The position numbers and the translations under genes are program-made. DNA of 35,276 nucleotides from the NCBI GenBank assembly GCA_002840935.1, contig PHDH01000011.1:1-35276 (forward strand). Direction: 5' to 3'. Position 1 is the first letter of the stretch. Each line of letters begins with the position of its first letter. The DNA is from Bacteroidetes bacterium HGW-Bacteroidetes-21 (GTDB taxonomy: Bacteria; Bacteroidota; Bacteroidia; Bacteroidales; GWA2-32-17). The notes under the pieces were generated by a model. That model was not told where the DNA came from, ran no database searches, and worked only from the letters and a program-made list of their open reading frames with translations. Below are positions 20,464 to 29,400 of the stretch, in pieces.

Positions 20464-21354
20464 ATGACAGATATTCCTCAATATTGGACAGAAATACCCG
20501 ATAAAGGCAGATATTGCTACGGATTTAATGGCAAAGAAAAAGACGATGAAATTACTGGACAGACTGGCAGTCACTTAGACTTCGGTGCGAGGATTTATGA
20601 TAGTAGGATTGGGAGATGGTTAGCGTGTGACCCATTAGCAGCGAAATATCCTGATTTAAGTACTTATAATTTTGTTGCAAATAGTCCATTAATATTTATT
20701 GACCCCGATGGAAAAGATATAATTTGGGTTGGAGATTGGACTGCAAAACAAAAGAGAGCGCAAAAAGCTATGCTAAAAACTCAATGGGGGAAAGCTGTTT
20801 ATAGGCAGTTTAATAATTCAAAAACTGATGATATTTACATAGCAGCTTCAAGTGAAATAAGTGGAAAGGCTGTAACTTCTTTTAATGTTAAGAATTCATT
20901 CACAGATAATTTTTATTTCCCTTGGGAAACCCCAACATTAGAATATCAAAATAGTTATGTTCCTGATAATTATAAAAAGTTTGTTAATGCATTTAATGGA
21001 CAGAATGTTAATAATATTGATGCCAGAATGCATTTGCTTCTAGTTGCAAGCGATGCTCTTGAGGGCAATGAATATCAAGCAGCAGCTTTAATAAACCATG
21101 ATATAATTGCACATATTTTGGTTCCTCTTATTTATGGCAAAGATTTACCAGAGAAAACTGAACATGATATTGTAGGAGGCAATCAAGTTGGTAATGCAGC
21201 AAAAAACAGAAGCGGAAGCATTCAGGAAGATATTAATAATGATGCTGCTAATACTCAGAAGAATGGAGAAGGTAGTGTAGACAAAAGTCAACAAAAACTG
21301 GAAAGGGTAGAAAAAGAAGTAAATGAATATAAAACAAATGAGGAGAAAGAATAA
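20464..21354 (+). CDS. Displaced (orphan) RHS tip cassette: RHS core end plus a second C-terminal toxin-like domain
   Basis: YCYGFNGKEKDDEITGQTGSHLDFGARIYDSRIGRWLACDPLAAKYPDLSTYNFVANSPLIFIDPDGKD core then an unrelated tip. In-frame stop at 20452-20454; no signal peptide or upstream RHS repeats. Confidence 0.85.
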   Translation: MTDIPQYWTEIPDKGRYCYGFNGKEKDDEITGQTGSHLDFGARIYDSRIGRWLACDPLAAKYPDLSTYNFVANSPLIFIDPDGKDIIWVGDWTAKQKRAQKAMLKTQWGKAVYRQFNNSKTDDIYIAASSEISGKAVTSFNVKNSFTDNFYFPWETPTLEYQNSYVPDNYKKFVNAFNGQNVNNIDARMHLLLVASDALEGNEYQAAALINHDIIAHILVPLIYGKDLPEKTEHDIVGGNQVGNAAKNRSGSIQEDINNDAANTQKNGEGSVDKSQQKLERVEKEVNEYKTNEEKE

Positions 21355-21753
21355 ATGAAAAAAATGTTCTTAATAATATTCATTACAACCACAAGCTTTA
21401 ACCTTAACGCACAAGTAGATATCAATTTTATTGATAAAGTTGATACTTCTTTAAATGGACAGGTGAAATATTACAGCGTCAAAGGAGACTTAAAATGTGT
21501 AAAAAATTATAAGAATGGAAAGTTGGATGGAATAGTAACATATTATTATCCTAATGGGATTAAAAAGAAAGAAGGAGTATTTTATAATGATATAAAGGAT
21601 GGGAAATTTATATATTGGAATGACGCTGGAGAAATTATATTAGAAATGACAATCTCAAATGATAGCATTTATTCGAATATTATGTTTTGGGATGAAGCTC
21701 GGAAGAAAAAAGAAATTTCTGTAGAAGAACTGACGAAACTTAAAATGAATTAA
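21355..21753 (+). CDS. MORN/YwqK-like repeat protein; candidate immunity protein for the orphan tip
   Basis: 132 aa; signal peptide MKKMFLIIFITTTSFNLNAQ; GQVKYYSVKGDLKCVKNYKNGKLDGIVTYYYPNGIKKKEGVFYNDIKDGKFIYWNDAGEI; abuts the stop of the orphan tip. Confidence 0.75.
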   Translation: MKKMFLIIFITTTSFNLNAQVDINFIDKVDTSLNGQVKYYSVKGDLKCVKNYKNGKLDGIVTYYYPNGIKKKEGVFYNDIKDGKFIYWNDAGEIILEMTISNDSIYSNIMFWDEARKKKEISVEELTKLKMN

Positions 21754-21777
21754 TGACTTTGGGCACTGTCTCCCCCT

Positions 21778-21800
21778 CAGCGTAGTTTATAACTACGCTG
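21778..21800. repeat. 23-nt palindrome, copy 3
   Basis: CAGCGTAGTT-TAT-AACTACGCTG; perfect 10-bp arms. Confidence 0.9.
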
Positions 21801-21943
21801 CTATATATAACACTTCTCCTTGCACTGCACACTCCCCCCGAAAACACCAAAAATCCTTCCCAATATTGGGAAAAAGGAGGCAAAGCAAGTATCATACTGA
21901 TGGAAAGATAAAACAAAAAAAACACGGTAAAAGAAAAAATGAT

Positions 21944-22108
21944 ATGCAGGTAACCGTATCGAAAAAGATGTTGAAAATGTCTGCTGATAGCGGACAGCTT
22001 GAAGAGTTTATACAGGGCATGGAGAAATTTGGCGATGTAACCATCCTGAGAGAATACCAAAAAGAACTTGCGGAAAAAAAGAAAAGGAAGAAGGCGGAGA
22101 AGAAGTAA
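21944..22108 (+). CDS. Short hypothetical protein with Lys-rich tail
   Basis: MQVTVSKKMLKMSADSGQLEEFIQGMEKFGDVTILREYQKELAEKKKRKKAEKK from ATG 21944; the ORF-track start (TTG 21866) is less likely. A terminator hairpin follows. Confidence 0.4.
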   Translation: MQVTVSKKMLKMSADSGQLEEFIQGMEKFGDVTILREYQKELAEKKKRKKAEKK

Positions 22109-22113
22109 AAGAG

Positions 22114-22140
22114 AAACGCCAGGCGGAAAGCTTGGCGTTT
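22114..22140. terminator. Rho-independent, probably bidirectional terminator
   Basis: AAACGCCA-GGCGGAAAGCT-TGGCGTTT, 8-bp perfect stem with A-rich and T-rich flanks, between convergent ORFs. Confidence 0.7.
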
Positions 22141-22519
22141 ATTTATTTAAAAACTTTTTTAGTTCACTAACCACTGGCTGAATTTCTTTTTTGGTCAGGG
22201 CTTCGTTAAATATTATTATGTGATTAGGTTTCAGAAGGCTTGAAATATGAGGTTCTAAGTCGGCAGGCAGATTGGTAATAAAAGTAATGCCTTTTGAATG
22301 AATTTGCGGTTTGTGTTGTTTCAGGATTTCATTAAAGCATTTATCAATATTTTCAAGGAGTTCCGCATCTGTTTTAGGAGCCTTGGCCATAACGGGGCTG
22401 AATGCATATTTGCTGTATCCATCCATGCTAAGCAAGGCCATAATATCTCCATCGGCAATTGTTTTAAATCCAGTTAAGTATACATATATATGCTCGAAAG
22501 GTATAGTGGGGGTGTTCAT
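22139..22519 (-). CDS. Hypothetical protein (126 aa)
   Basis: Intact ORF MNTPTIPFEHIYVYLTGFKTIADGDIMALLSMDGYSKYAFSPVMAKAPK...; no confident family. Confidence 0.6.
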   Translation of the reverse strand: MNTPTIPFEHIYVYLTGFKTIADGDIMALLSMDGYSKYAFSPVMAKAPKTDAELLENIDKCFNEILKQHKPQIHSKGITFITNLPADLEPHISSLLKPNHIIIFNEALTKKEIQPVVSELKKFLNK

Positions 22520-22543
22520 ATTGAATTCGTATGATTCTAATTA

Positions 22544-23005
22544 TTATATATTCTCTCTTTTTACACATCTAAGTATATAAGTAAACCAACCCATTTGCGG
22601 ACCTGAAAAATGAGTAATTTTAAAATGTCCTTTAATTCTGAAAGATGTAGGTCTCATGTCGAAAAGAACTTCGTTTTGATCATCTTTGTTAAAAACAACC
22701 TGTATCCCTATTAATGGAAACCCGTTTTCATTTTTTTCAAGAACGAAGTCAATACGGAAATCTTCAGAAAAGCTCTTTCCTTGAGACTCATCAAGGCTGA
22801 TGTCCATAAAGAATATTCTATTCTTATGTTCATTTAAATGTATAAATTCTATGAATTTACCAATATCATCTTCGTTATCTAATCGCTTCTGAAACTTTGG
22901 AATTCTTTTTTTTGATTTTCTGTAAAGTGCAATAGAAACAAAAATACTTGCAAGTGCAACGATAAGAGCAATCAGATTATATGGTTCGTCTTTAAGTAGG
23001 TTCAT
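22544..23005 (-). CDS. Hypothetical membrane-anchored protein
   Basis: 153 aa; N-terminal TM segment YNLIALIVALASIFVSIALYRKSKKR then a soluble domain. Confidence 0.6.
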   Translation of the reverse strand: MNLLKDEPYNLIALIVALASIFVSIALYRKSKKRIPKFQKRLDNEDDIGKFIEFIHLNEHKNRIFFMDISLDESQGKSFSEDFRIDFVLEKNENGFPLIGIQVVFNKDDQNEVLFDMRPTSFRIKGHFKITHFSGPQMGWFTYILRCVKRENI

Positions 23006-23079
23006 GTTGATTTATTTAAAATAGTTAACACAGTATAGCCTTTCCAATAATGACTGGCAAGCTATTTAAGCAAATTATG

Positions 23080-23673
23080 TTATTTACAGCCTAAATTTAC
23101 GACATTTATTAATAAAATTTCATCGAAATTAAACAAATCACCCTCTTTTCGAACCACACGGACAGGAAATCTATGTGATTCAATTTCGCTTGCAATATCT
23201 CTGGGATAAAATGGTAGCTCATTCATAATAAACTCAAGGTGCTCATCAAAACTATAGTCAGGGTTGGGCTTAATATCAATGAATTGCCATACCTTTAAAT
23301 CTAGATATACCAGTTTTTGATGCCCGTGTATTTTATGTTTAGTCTCAATGTATTGCTTTGTAAAGTTTGCTTCAGGTATTGGTAGCGAATGACTTACCTT
23401 GTCGAATTTCTCTTTAATTGCAATATTTGTTGACTTAAGAATGACATTAGCCTCGTCAATATTATTTGCAATAATAAACAAAGGGAGCCAATATATTTTA
23501 CCCGATTCTCTGGAAGAAAAATTAAACTCAACGAAGAATTTGGGTCTAATATATCCATCGCCATTGCATATTTGGCATGTATTACTTTCCGGTGGGCATT
23601 CTCCTGCATTAATGAAGGCAACTCCCTCACCAATGTGTCCTGTTCCATTGCATTTTTTACAAATTTTTATCAT
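23080..23673 (-). CDS. Hypothetical protein with DnaJ-type zinc-binding CxxCxGxG motifs
   Basis: 197 aa; MIKICKKCNGTGHIGEGVAF...NTCQICNGDGYIRPKFFVEF has two CxxCxGxG-type repeats; no J-domain. Confidence 0.65.
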   Translation of the reverse strand: MIKICKKCNGTGHIGEGVAFINAGECPPESNTCQICNGDGYIRPKFFVEFNFSSRESGKIYWLPLFIIANNIDEANVILKSTNIAIKEKFDKVSHSLPIPEANFTKQYIETKHKIHGHQKLVYLDLKVWQFIDIKPNPDYSFDEHLEFIMNELPFYPRDIASEIESHRFPVRVVRKEGDLFNFDEILLINVVNLGCK

Positions 23674-23990
23674 ACTATAAAATTAAGCATGTATTTATTC
23701 TTTGATTTAACCTCTTTCTCTTTAATATCAGGGTATTCCACTCCAACTTTGTCCGTTGAAATGATGGGATAATATACTGTTACTGCATCATCTTTATCCC
23801 ATGTAATTGCAATCAACTCTGCATGCAAATCAGAAATAAAAGATTTACTATCACCATCCCCATAAAAGGTAGATTGATTAGTGTTTTGTTTAATAAGACC
23901 AAGACTACTCAAAATGTCTTCAATCTGTTTTACAACGTCAATTCTCACAGCATGGTTATGAACGTTGTATGTTACTACATAATTACTCAT
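23670..23990 (-). CDS. Small hypothetical protein, possible Cas2/VapD/SinR-like ferredoxin-fold
   Basis: 106 aa; MSNYVVTYNVHNHAVRIDVVKQIEDILSSLG N-terminus resembles the first beta-alpha unit of Cas2-like folds. 4-nt overlap with the next minus-strand gene. Confidence 0.45.
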   Translation of the reverse strand: MSNYVVTYNVHNHAVRIDVVKQIEDILSSLGLIKQNTNQSTFYGDGDSKSFISDLHAELIAITWDKDDAVTVYYPIISTDKVGVEYPDIKEKEVKSKNKYMLNFIV

Positions 23991-24096
23991 ATTAATTTGG
24001 TTTTTATTAAATATAATAAAAAGTCAGGAAGAAGTAAAGCGTTTTAAATAAAAAAAATAAATATTTATTAGTATATTGTATAACAGGCTGATACAA

Positions 24097-24342
24097 TTAC
24101 CTAATTCCATGTATCTTCCCCGCCTTATCAAACCCCACCCATTTACCTTCCTTGTCAACACCACGATTGGCGAGTTCTTTTCGGATTAGGTATATGATGT
24201 CATAATTCCCTCTTAGGGCTTCGCAGAGGAGTTGTGTAGCAGTGGTACTGAATATGTGCCGGGGATTAAGATCAAATATGATATGTAAATTAAAGCAAAT
24301 GTGGTGCTTTAATAAAACGACCACCAGCTCCAGAAGAAACAA
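24097..24342 (-). pseudogene. Probable gene remnant (C-terminal fragment of a small Bacteroidota protein)
   Basis: Only the C-terminal part, LLCEALRGNYDIIYLIRKELANRGVDKEGKWVGFDKAGKIHGIR, looks protein-like; the N-terminal part looks like read-through. Confidence 0.35.
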
Positions 24343-24497
24343 GAACCAAAAGACAGTGTATATTTATTTTTTCTGGGTGAATAAAACTGGGAACAAAAAA
24401 ATCATTTTTTAAAATTTCATGTAATTCATTCTTTTGCAATATACAACAAGTTAGTATTATTTGTACATTTGTGTATGTTGCATGAGTTTGATAATTA

Positions 24498-25805
24498 GTG
24501 TCAATATTTAATTTCTATACTGAAATAGAGAACGAATTTGAGTTCCTTTTACCCGAAAGGAATGTAGGTCTTGTTATATTTCATTTATTTCAGAAACTTA
24601 AGAACAAAGACATTTCTGCCACTTTTACCGAAGATGAAATAGTCAAATCAATTAGAGAAGTTCGTAAAGACATAAAAACCGAGCAAAAGGAACAATTTAA
24701 TCAAACGATTAAATCCCTGCAAAAGTATTATCTATGGCGGGATGAAGAAAAAAGAGTATATCGCTTTCGTCCTTATGCAATTAAACTTTGTGAAGCGATT
24801 AATGAAATTCTTTTTGAAAATTTTAATCCGACAGAAATACAGAAAGATTTCAAACTATTACTTAATGAGTTAAAAGAAAAGCAATTTGAACAATGGTATG
24901 AATACTTCTTTAGTAAATATAGCGACAAAGTAGGTACTCAAATTTCAGCTTTAGACAGGCAAATTTTTATGGAAGTCTCAGAATTTCGTCAGAAGATATC
25001 AGATGATGAAACTTATGATATTGTGGTATTAAAAAATATTGTTGAAAAGCTGGAAGAGATAAGGAAGAAAACCGATGAGTTAAATGTAGCGTTTGATAGC
25101 TCTTATGAAATTAATAGGTTTCTAATGGACTTTCTCTCAGAGCCGAAGAATGCCACATACACAGAAAAAGTAAACCGTGTAATCAATTTCTTTAAAGATG
25201 TCCGAGAAAACCTCAAAATAATTAGTAAAAAGATTGATAGTCTGAAACCTAAGCTAAATGAGTATATAAGAGATATAAATAGAAAAGATTTTTATAAGAA
25301 ATTCAAAGCATTTATCAAGTTCACATTAGATACAAGTATAATTGAAAAAGGAGAAATAGCATTACCTCAAGAAATTAGCCGATGTGCAATTGGGATGTCA
25401 AGTAAACCCAGATTCATAATTATCAAAGAAAGTCTGGATATTGAGAATATTCATTCGCCCAGAAACATGCGGTTACAAGCTCCTCAATATAATAAAGAAA
25501 AGGCTATAGAAAAACTGCATAATGAGAATGAACGATTATTGCTTAATAAAAGAGTTAAAGGCTATTTAAGAGAATTGGAAAGTAAGTTAGAGAAAACAAA
25601 AGAAGTTGATTTTTCGATTTATTTTTTTGATATACTAAATAGGGAAAAAGGAAACATTAATGTGGTGGTAAAACTGGCTTATTTAGTAATGAATAAGTAT
25701 AATCGACATCAGGAATTTGGAATATCGATAACAGGAGAAAAAATCAGCAATCATAAATATCCCTCAATTTCAGTATGGCAAACGATAATTTACAAGAAAA
25801 TTTAA
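24498..25805 (+). CDS. Wadjet/MksF (JetA)-like accessory subunit, divergent
   Basis: 435 aa, GTG start with in-frame stop at 24492; helical/coiled-coil protein, first gene of an operon with an SMC-like ATPase and a Toprim protein. Assigned mainly by position and size. Confidence 0.6.
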   Translation: MSIFNFYTEIENEFEFLLPERNVGLVIFHLFQKLKNKDISATFTEDEIVKSIREVRKDIKTEQKEQFNQTIKSLQKYYLWRDEEKRVYRFRPYAIKLCEAINEILFENFNPTEIQKDFKLLLNELKEKQFEQWYEYFFSKYSDKVGTQISALDRQIFMEVSEFRQKISDDETYDIVVLKNIVEKLEEIRKKTDELNVAFDSSYEINRFLMDFLSEPKNATYTEKVNRVINFFKDVRENLKIISKKIDSLKPKLNEYIRDINRKDFYKKFKAFIKFTLDTSIIEKGEIALPQEISRCAIGMSSKPRFIIIKESLDIENIHSPRNMRLQAPQYNKEKAIEKLHNENERLLLNKRVKGYLRELESKLEKTKEVDFSIYFFDILNREKGNINVVVKLAYLVMNKYNRHQEFGISITGEKISNHKYPSISVWQTIIYKKI

Positions 25806-26458
25806 ATTATAGTTTTTTACTACATCCGGATGCAAAAGATTTGTTTGCAGAACTGGATTATGCTTTAAAAAACGGACAACATATTCAGAAACAAACAAAA
25901 CCTGATGGGATATTCAACTTCATCAGGCATGAATTTAATAGCTTTAAAGAATATTATAAAGAATATTTTGAACTATATCTTAGTACAGAGGGGTTGGATG
26001 ATGAACAATATTATTTCATTGACTTCAGAAGAGATCCAAACGGAAACTTCAGCAGAGGGAAAATTCCTTTAGGCAACAGAGAATATTTAAAAGATTCATA
26101 TATTATTATAGGATTTTTATTAATCAGAATTTACATATTAGAGTTGAATCCTGAAATCAAACATTCCATAACCGGATTTAAAAACAGGATATTGCATGAT
26201 TATGAGGAATATAAAACAAGTCTCCTGCGATTGTTTGCCAAAAGTAATGATATAAATAATACGGATTATGAGGAAGACTCTATCGATAATCCAATAGAAA
26301 ATGCCTTAAAAAAATTCAATGAATTAGGATGGATTCTGCTTGATAAGAATAGTGATATATTTGAGATATTGCCATCCTGTAAACGACTGCTCAAAATATA
26401 CGAAGAAAACATTCGTGATATTGATAATATTATTAAACAAAATACCACAAAAGGATGA
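25775..26458 (+). CDS. Wadjet/MksE (JetB)-like accessory subunit, divergent
   Basis: 227 aa; overlaps the upstream gene by 31 nt and the downstream ATPase by 4 nt (ATGA). Assigned by operon position and size. Confidence 0.6.
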   Translation: MANDNLQENLNYSFLLHPDAKDLFAELDYALKNGQHIQKQTKPDGIFNFIRHEFNSFKEYYKEYFELYLSTEGLDDEQYYFIDFRRDPNGNFSRGKIPLGNREYLKDSYIIIGFLLIRIYILELNPEIKHSITGFKNRILHDYEEYKTSLLRLFAKSNDINNTDYEEDSIDNPIENALKKFNELGWILLDKNSDIFEILPSCKRLLKIYEENIRDIDNIIKQNTTKG

Positions 26459-29400
26459 CCGCTAAAAGCTTTCCCCGAATATACAGTTTGTCAACGGTTG
26501 GTATTCGTAATCATTACCATACGAACTATCTATTTCATCCTTTCCGTACTGACTTCACGGGAGATAGCGGAGTAGGAAAGACAATTATTGCTGATATTTT
26601 ACAGCTTATTCTTGTCGGTGAAAAAGAATATAAATCAGCAACAGAAGCAAATGAAGAAAGAGAAGTCCGAAAGCTGCCATTAGGACGTTTTGGTTATGTT
26701 TTTTTGAATATTGAGGTAGATAACAAGCAATACCTTGTAATTGGAATGTTTATCAGTAATGGTGGTGTAGAACCATTTATCATCCAACAAGGTTACGATT
26801 GGGAAAACTTTACCCCATTAACAGAACCCTTATCATATCGTAAGATTTTAATAAATGATAATGTTATTGATATTGATGCTCTTGCAGAACAGTTGACTGA
26901 CGTATATTGCAAAAAATTTTCCCTAAAAAAATATCATGAATACTTACGCAAGTATGAAATTCTCCCCATTGATTTAATAAACGATGGGGAATTAAAAAAT
27001 TACGCTCAGATAATTCGTTCATTTTCAAGAGGTAGAGGTTTCAAAAATGATTCTGAAGGATTAAAAAGGTTCTTTTTTAATGATGGTAAAGAAAATGAAA
27101 TTTATGAAAAATTTCAGAGACAACTGAACGAAATGGATGCCGACCTGAAAGATCAGCGGAGAAATAAAGACGACATTGAAAATGTCAGAAAAAAGGAAAA
27201 TAGATTAATTGAATTAAAAAAATTAAAGAGTGAAAAAGAATCATCCGAATTAACGTACTATGAAGCAAAAACCATATATCATTTCCGTAATATCGAAAAT
27301 TTTAAGAAACAAATCAGCCTAAACAAAAACTCAATAATTAAAGTTAATAAATCTATTGTTCAATTTCGATTACAAGAGTTGGAAACAGATGAAAAAACAT
27401 TGAGGTGTGAAATAGATAATATTGATAAAGAGTTTGATAATATCATAACGATAGAAAAGAGTTTAGATGATGCAAATAATAATATTGAAAAATATAGTGA
27501 AACGAAACAAGAAGTTGATCAACGTTACCCTGAATTAGATAAGCTTTATCTACAAATGTTGGAAGTTGACAAATGGTTAGTACAATATAAAACGATAGAC
27601 GAACTAAGGTCAGCATTCTACAATCAATTAGAAAACAAAAAAGAAAGGGATAACCTGAAATCATTTGAGAATGAACTAAGGCAAAAAAAACTTTATGAGA
27701 AATTCCTAAAGTCAAAGTGGGCAATAGATATCAAAGAAGGGAATAAATTTTACAATGACGAAAAAAAACGTATTGAAAATGAAATTCAAAACTTAAAAGC
27801 CATCCAAAATTTTTCAGATACCAGTAACAAATATTCACTGGCAAGCTGGATTCTGAATAACTTACAAAAATTAACCCATGAACAGGAAAGTGTTTTTGTT
27901 CATTTTCAAAAACTTGTTACCAGAAAACCTGAAGTATTTCATAAGGGTGATCGATATCTTTCAGAACCTTTGGAATTATTAGATAATTTGAGGATTGAGG
28001 AAAGTGGAAAAAATGGATTCTGGTTATATATAAATGGAATAAGGGAGTATATAAAATATGTCCCTGTTCAAATATTCAACAGTACTGACAAAGAAAAAAT
28101 CACTAACTATTTTAAAGAAAATTATCAAGAAGCTGATGAAAAACTAAACCATCTAAATGATGAGAAAGAAGATTTAGAGGATCTTAATAATAATGTGAAT
28201 AAATTTGGAGAAAATATTGTTGCCAAATATCCCAAGAAACAAGAACTTGAATCATTTCCTGCTAATGAAAGCCTAAGCAAATCAGAGGAAGAGTTTGAGC
28301 AATATCTTAGAGATTATTTCAACAGAGATGAAATTGTTGTACTAAAGAAAAGCATTCAGTCTTTGAAGCCATTAAATGATTCTGGAGAATTATTTCTTAG
28401 AAATATAGACAACATAAAAACGGAATTAAAGGACTTTTTGAAAAATAATGGAATAGATGCAGAATCAGAATTTGAGGATATTAAGCATAAGTTGAACATT
28501 CTTCGTGATAAAAAGCAAAAATCTATTTCTGATAATGAAAACAGGTATATTCGATATAATAAGCTACTTTCATCCTATAGTGAAAGCCAAGGAACAGCAG
28601 AATTTGTAAAAACTATTGATAAATTAAGTATTTACAAAGAAATGGAGCGTAAATTATCACAAAAGGAAAGACTTAAACAAGAGATAAAAAATATACAAGC
28701 TCAAGTATTATCAGAAAATAAGCTCTATCAAGAATTTAATGTCAAATACGAAGCATTATCTAATACGAAACTTATATTTAATATTAATAGTTTCGAAGGA
28801 AAGTTTACAAATCCCGATGTTGAGGAAAAACACAATATGGAGCTTGCAAAGACGCTTTATTTAAAAGATTATAAATCTATAGTAGAAGAATATATTGATA
28901 TTTCAGAAAAAATCCAATTCGAAAACTCAGAAGATTTTATTTTACTGGCAAAACATATGGTTTCAGAAGTACTTGCAAAACGTATAATTAATGAAGATAC
29001 TGCAATACTGGATGAAATAAGAAAATACTTAACAGAGCTTACTGAAAAACTTTCAGAATTAAGTGAAAGAAAGTATAAGCTACTTAAAGAGCTTTTTATT
29101 GAAGTCAGAGAAGTATTTAGTGAATATATTTTTACAATTAATAATATCGCCAATTATTTTCGTGGCAACGAAAAACAAATATCTCAAGGGTACAAACTTA
29201 TTCTTAAGCACACATTTTCTGACACATATCCAATTGGATGGATTGACGATTTTCTTAGAAAACTTGACGAAACAATTGGGAGAGAAAGAATAAACTCAGG
29301 TCTATTCAGTGTCTTGCGTGAAAAGATTGATATTACGGATATCATGATAACAGCGTATCATCAATGTGGTGGTAAATCAAAAAGTCCGGATGCAAAAGAA

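Noticed and set aside
20293-20574. 93-aa minus-strand ORF spanning the palindromes
   Set aside because: Overlaps repeats and the orphan RHS core on the other strand; no protein-like features.
21100-21200. Classical HExxH zinc protease motif in the orphan tip (NHDIIAH)
   Set aside because: Spacing is HxxxxH with Asp rather than Glu, so it is not a canonical HExxH.
20294-21800. The 23-nt palindromes as Rho-independent terminators
   Set aside because: They form good hairpins but none is followed by a clear T-run, so a termination role is not supported over a REP-like element.
23394-24047. ORFs 23394-23648 (-), 23399-23680 (+), 23572-23772 (+), 23823-24047 (+)
   Set aside because: Overlap better-supported minus-strand genes with CxxCxGxG motifs or coherent N-termini.
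24434-24471. Bacteroidota-type promoter (TTG...TAnnTTTG) before the Wadjet-like operon
   Set aside because: TACATTTG at 24464-24471 fits the -7 box, but no -33 TTG lies at the expected spacing (nearest at 24434 is too far), so it is not listed as a feature.
27443-29293. ORFs 27443-27724 (-), 28869-29153 (-), 29063-29293 (+) within the SMC-like gene
   Set aside because: Shadow ORFs of the coiled-coil coding sequence.
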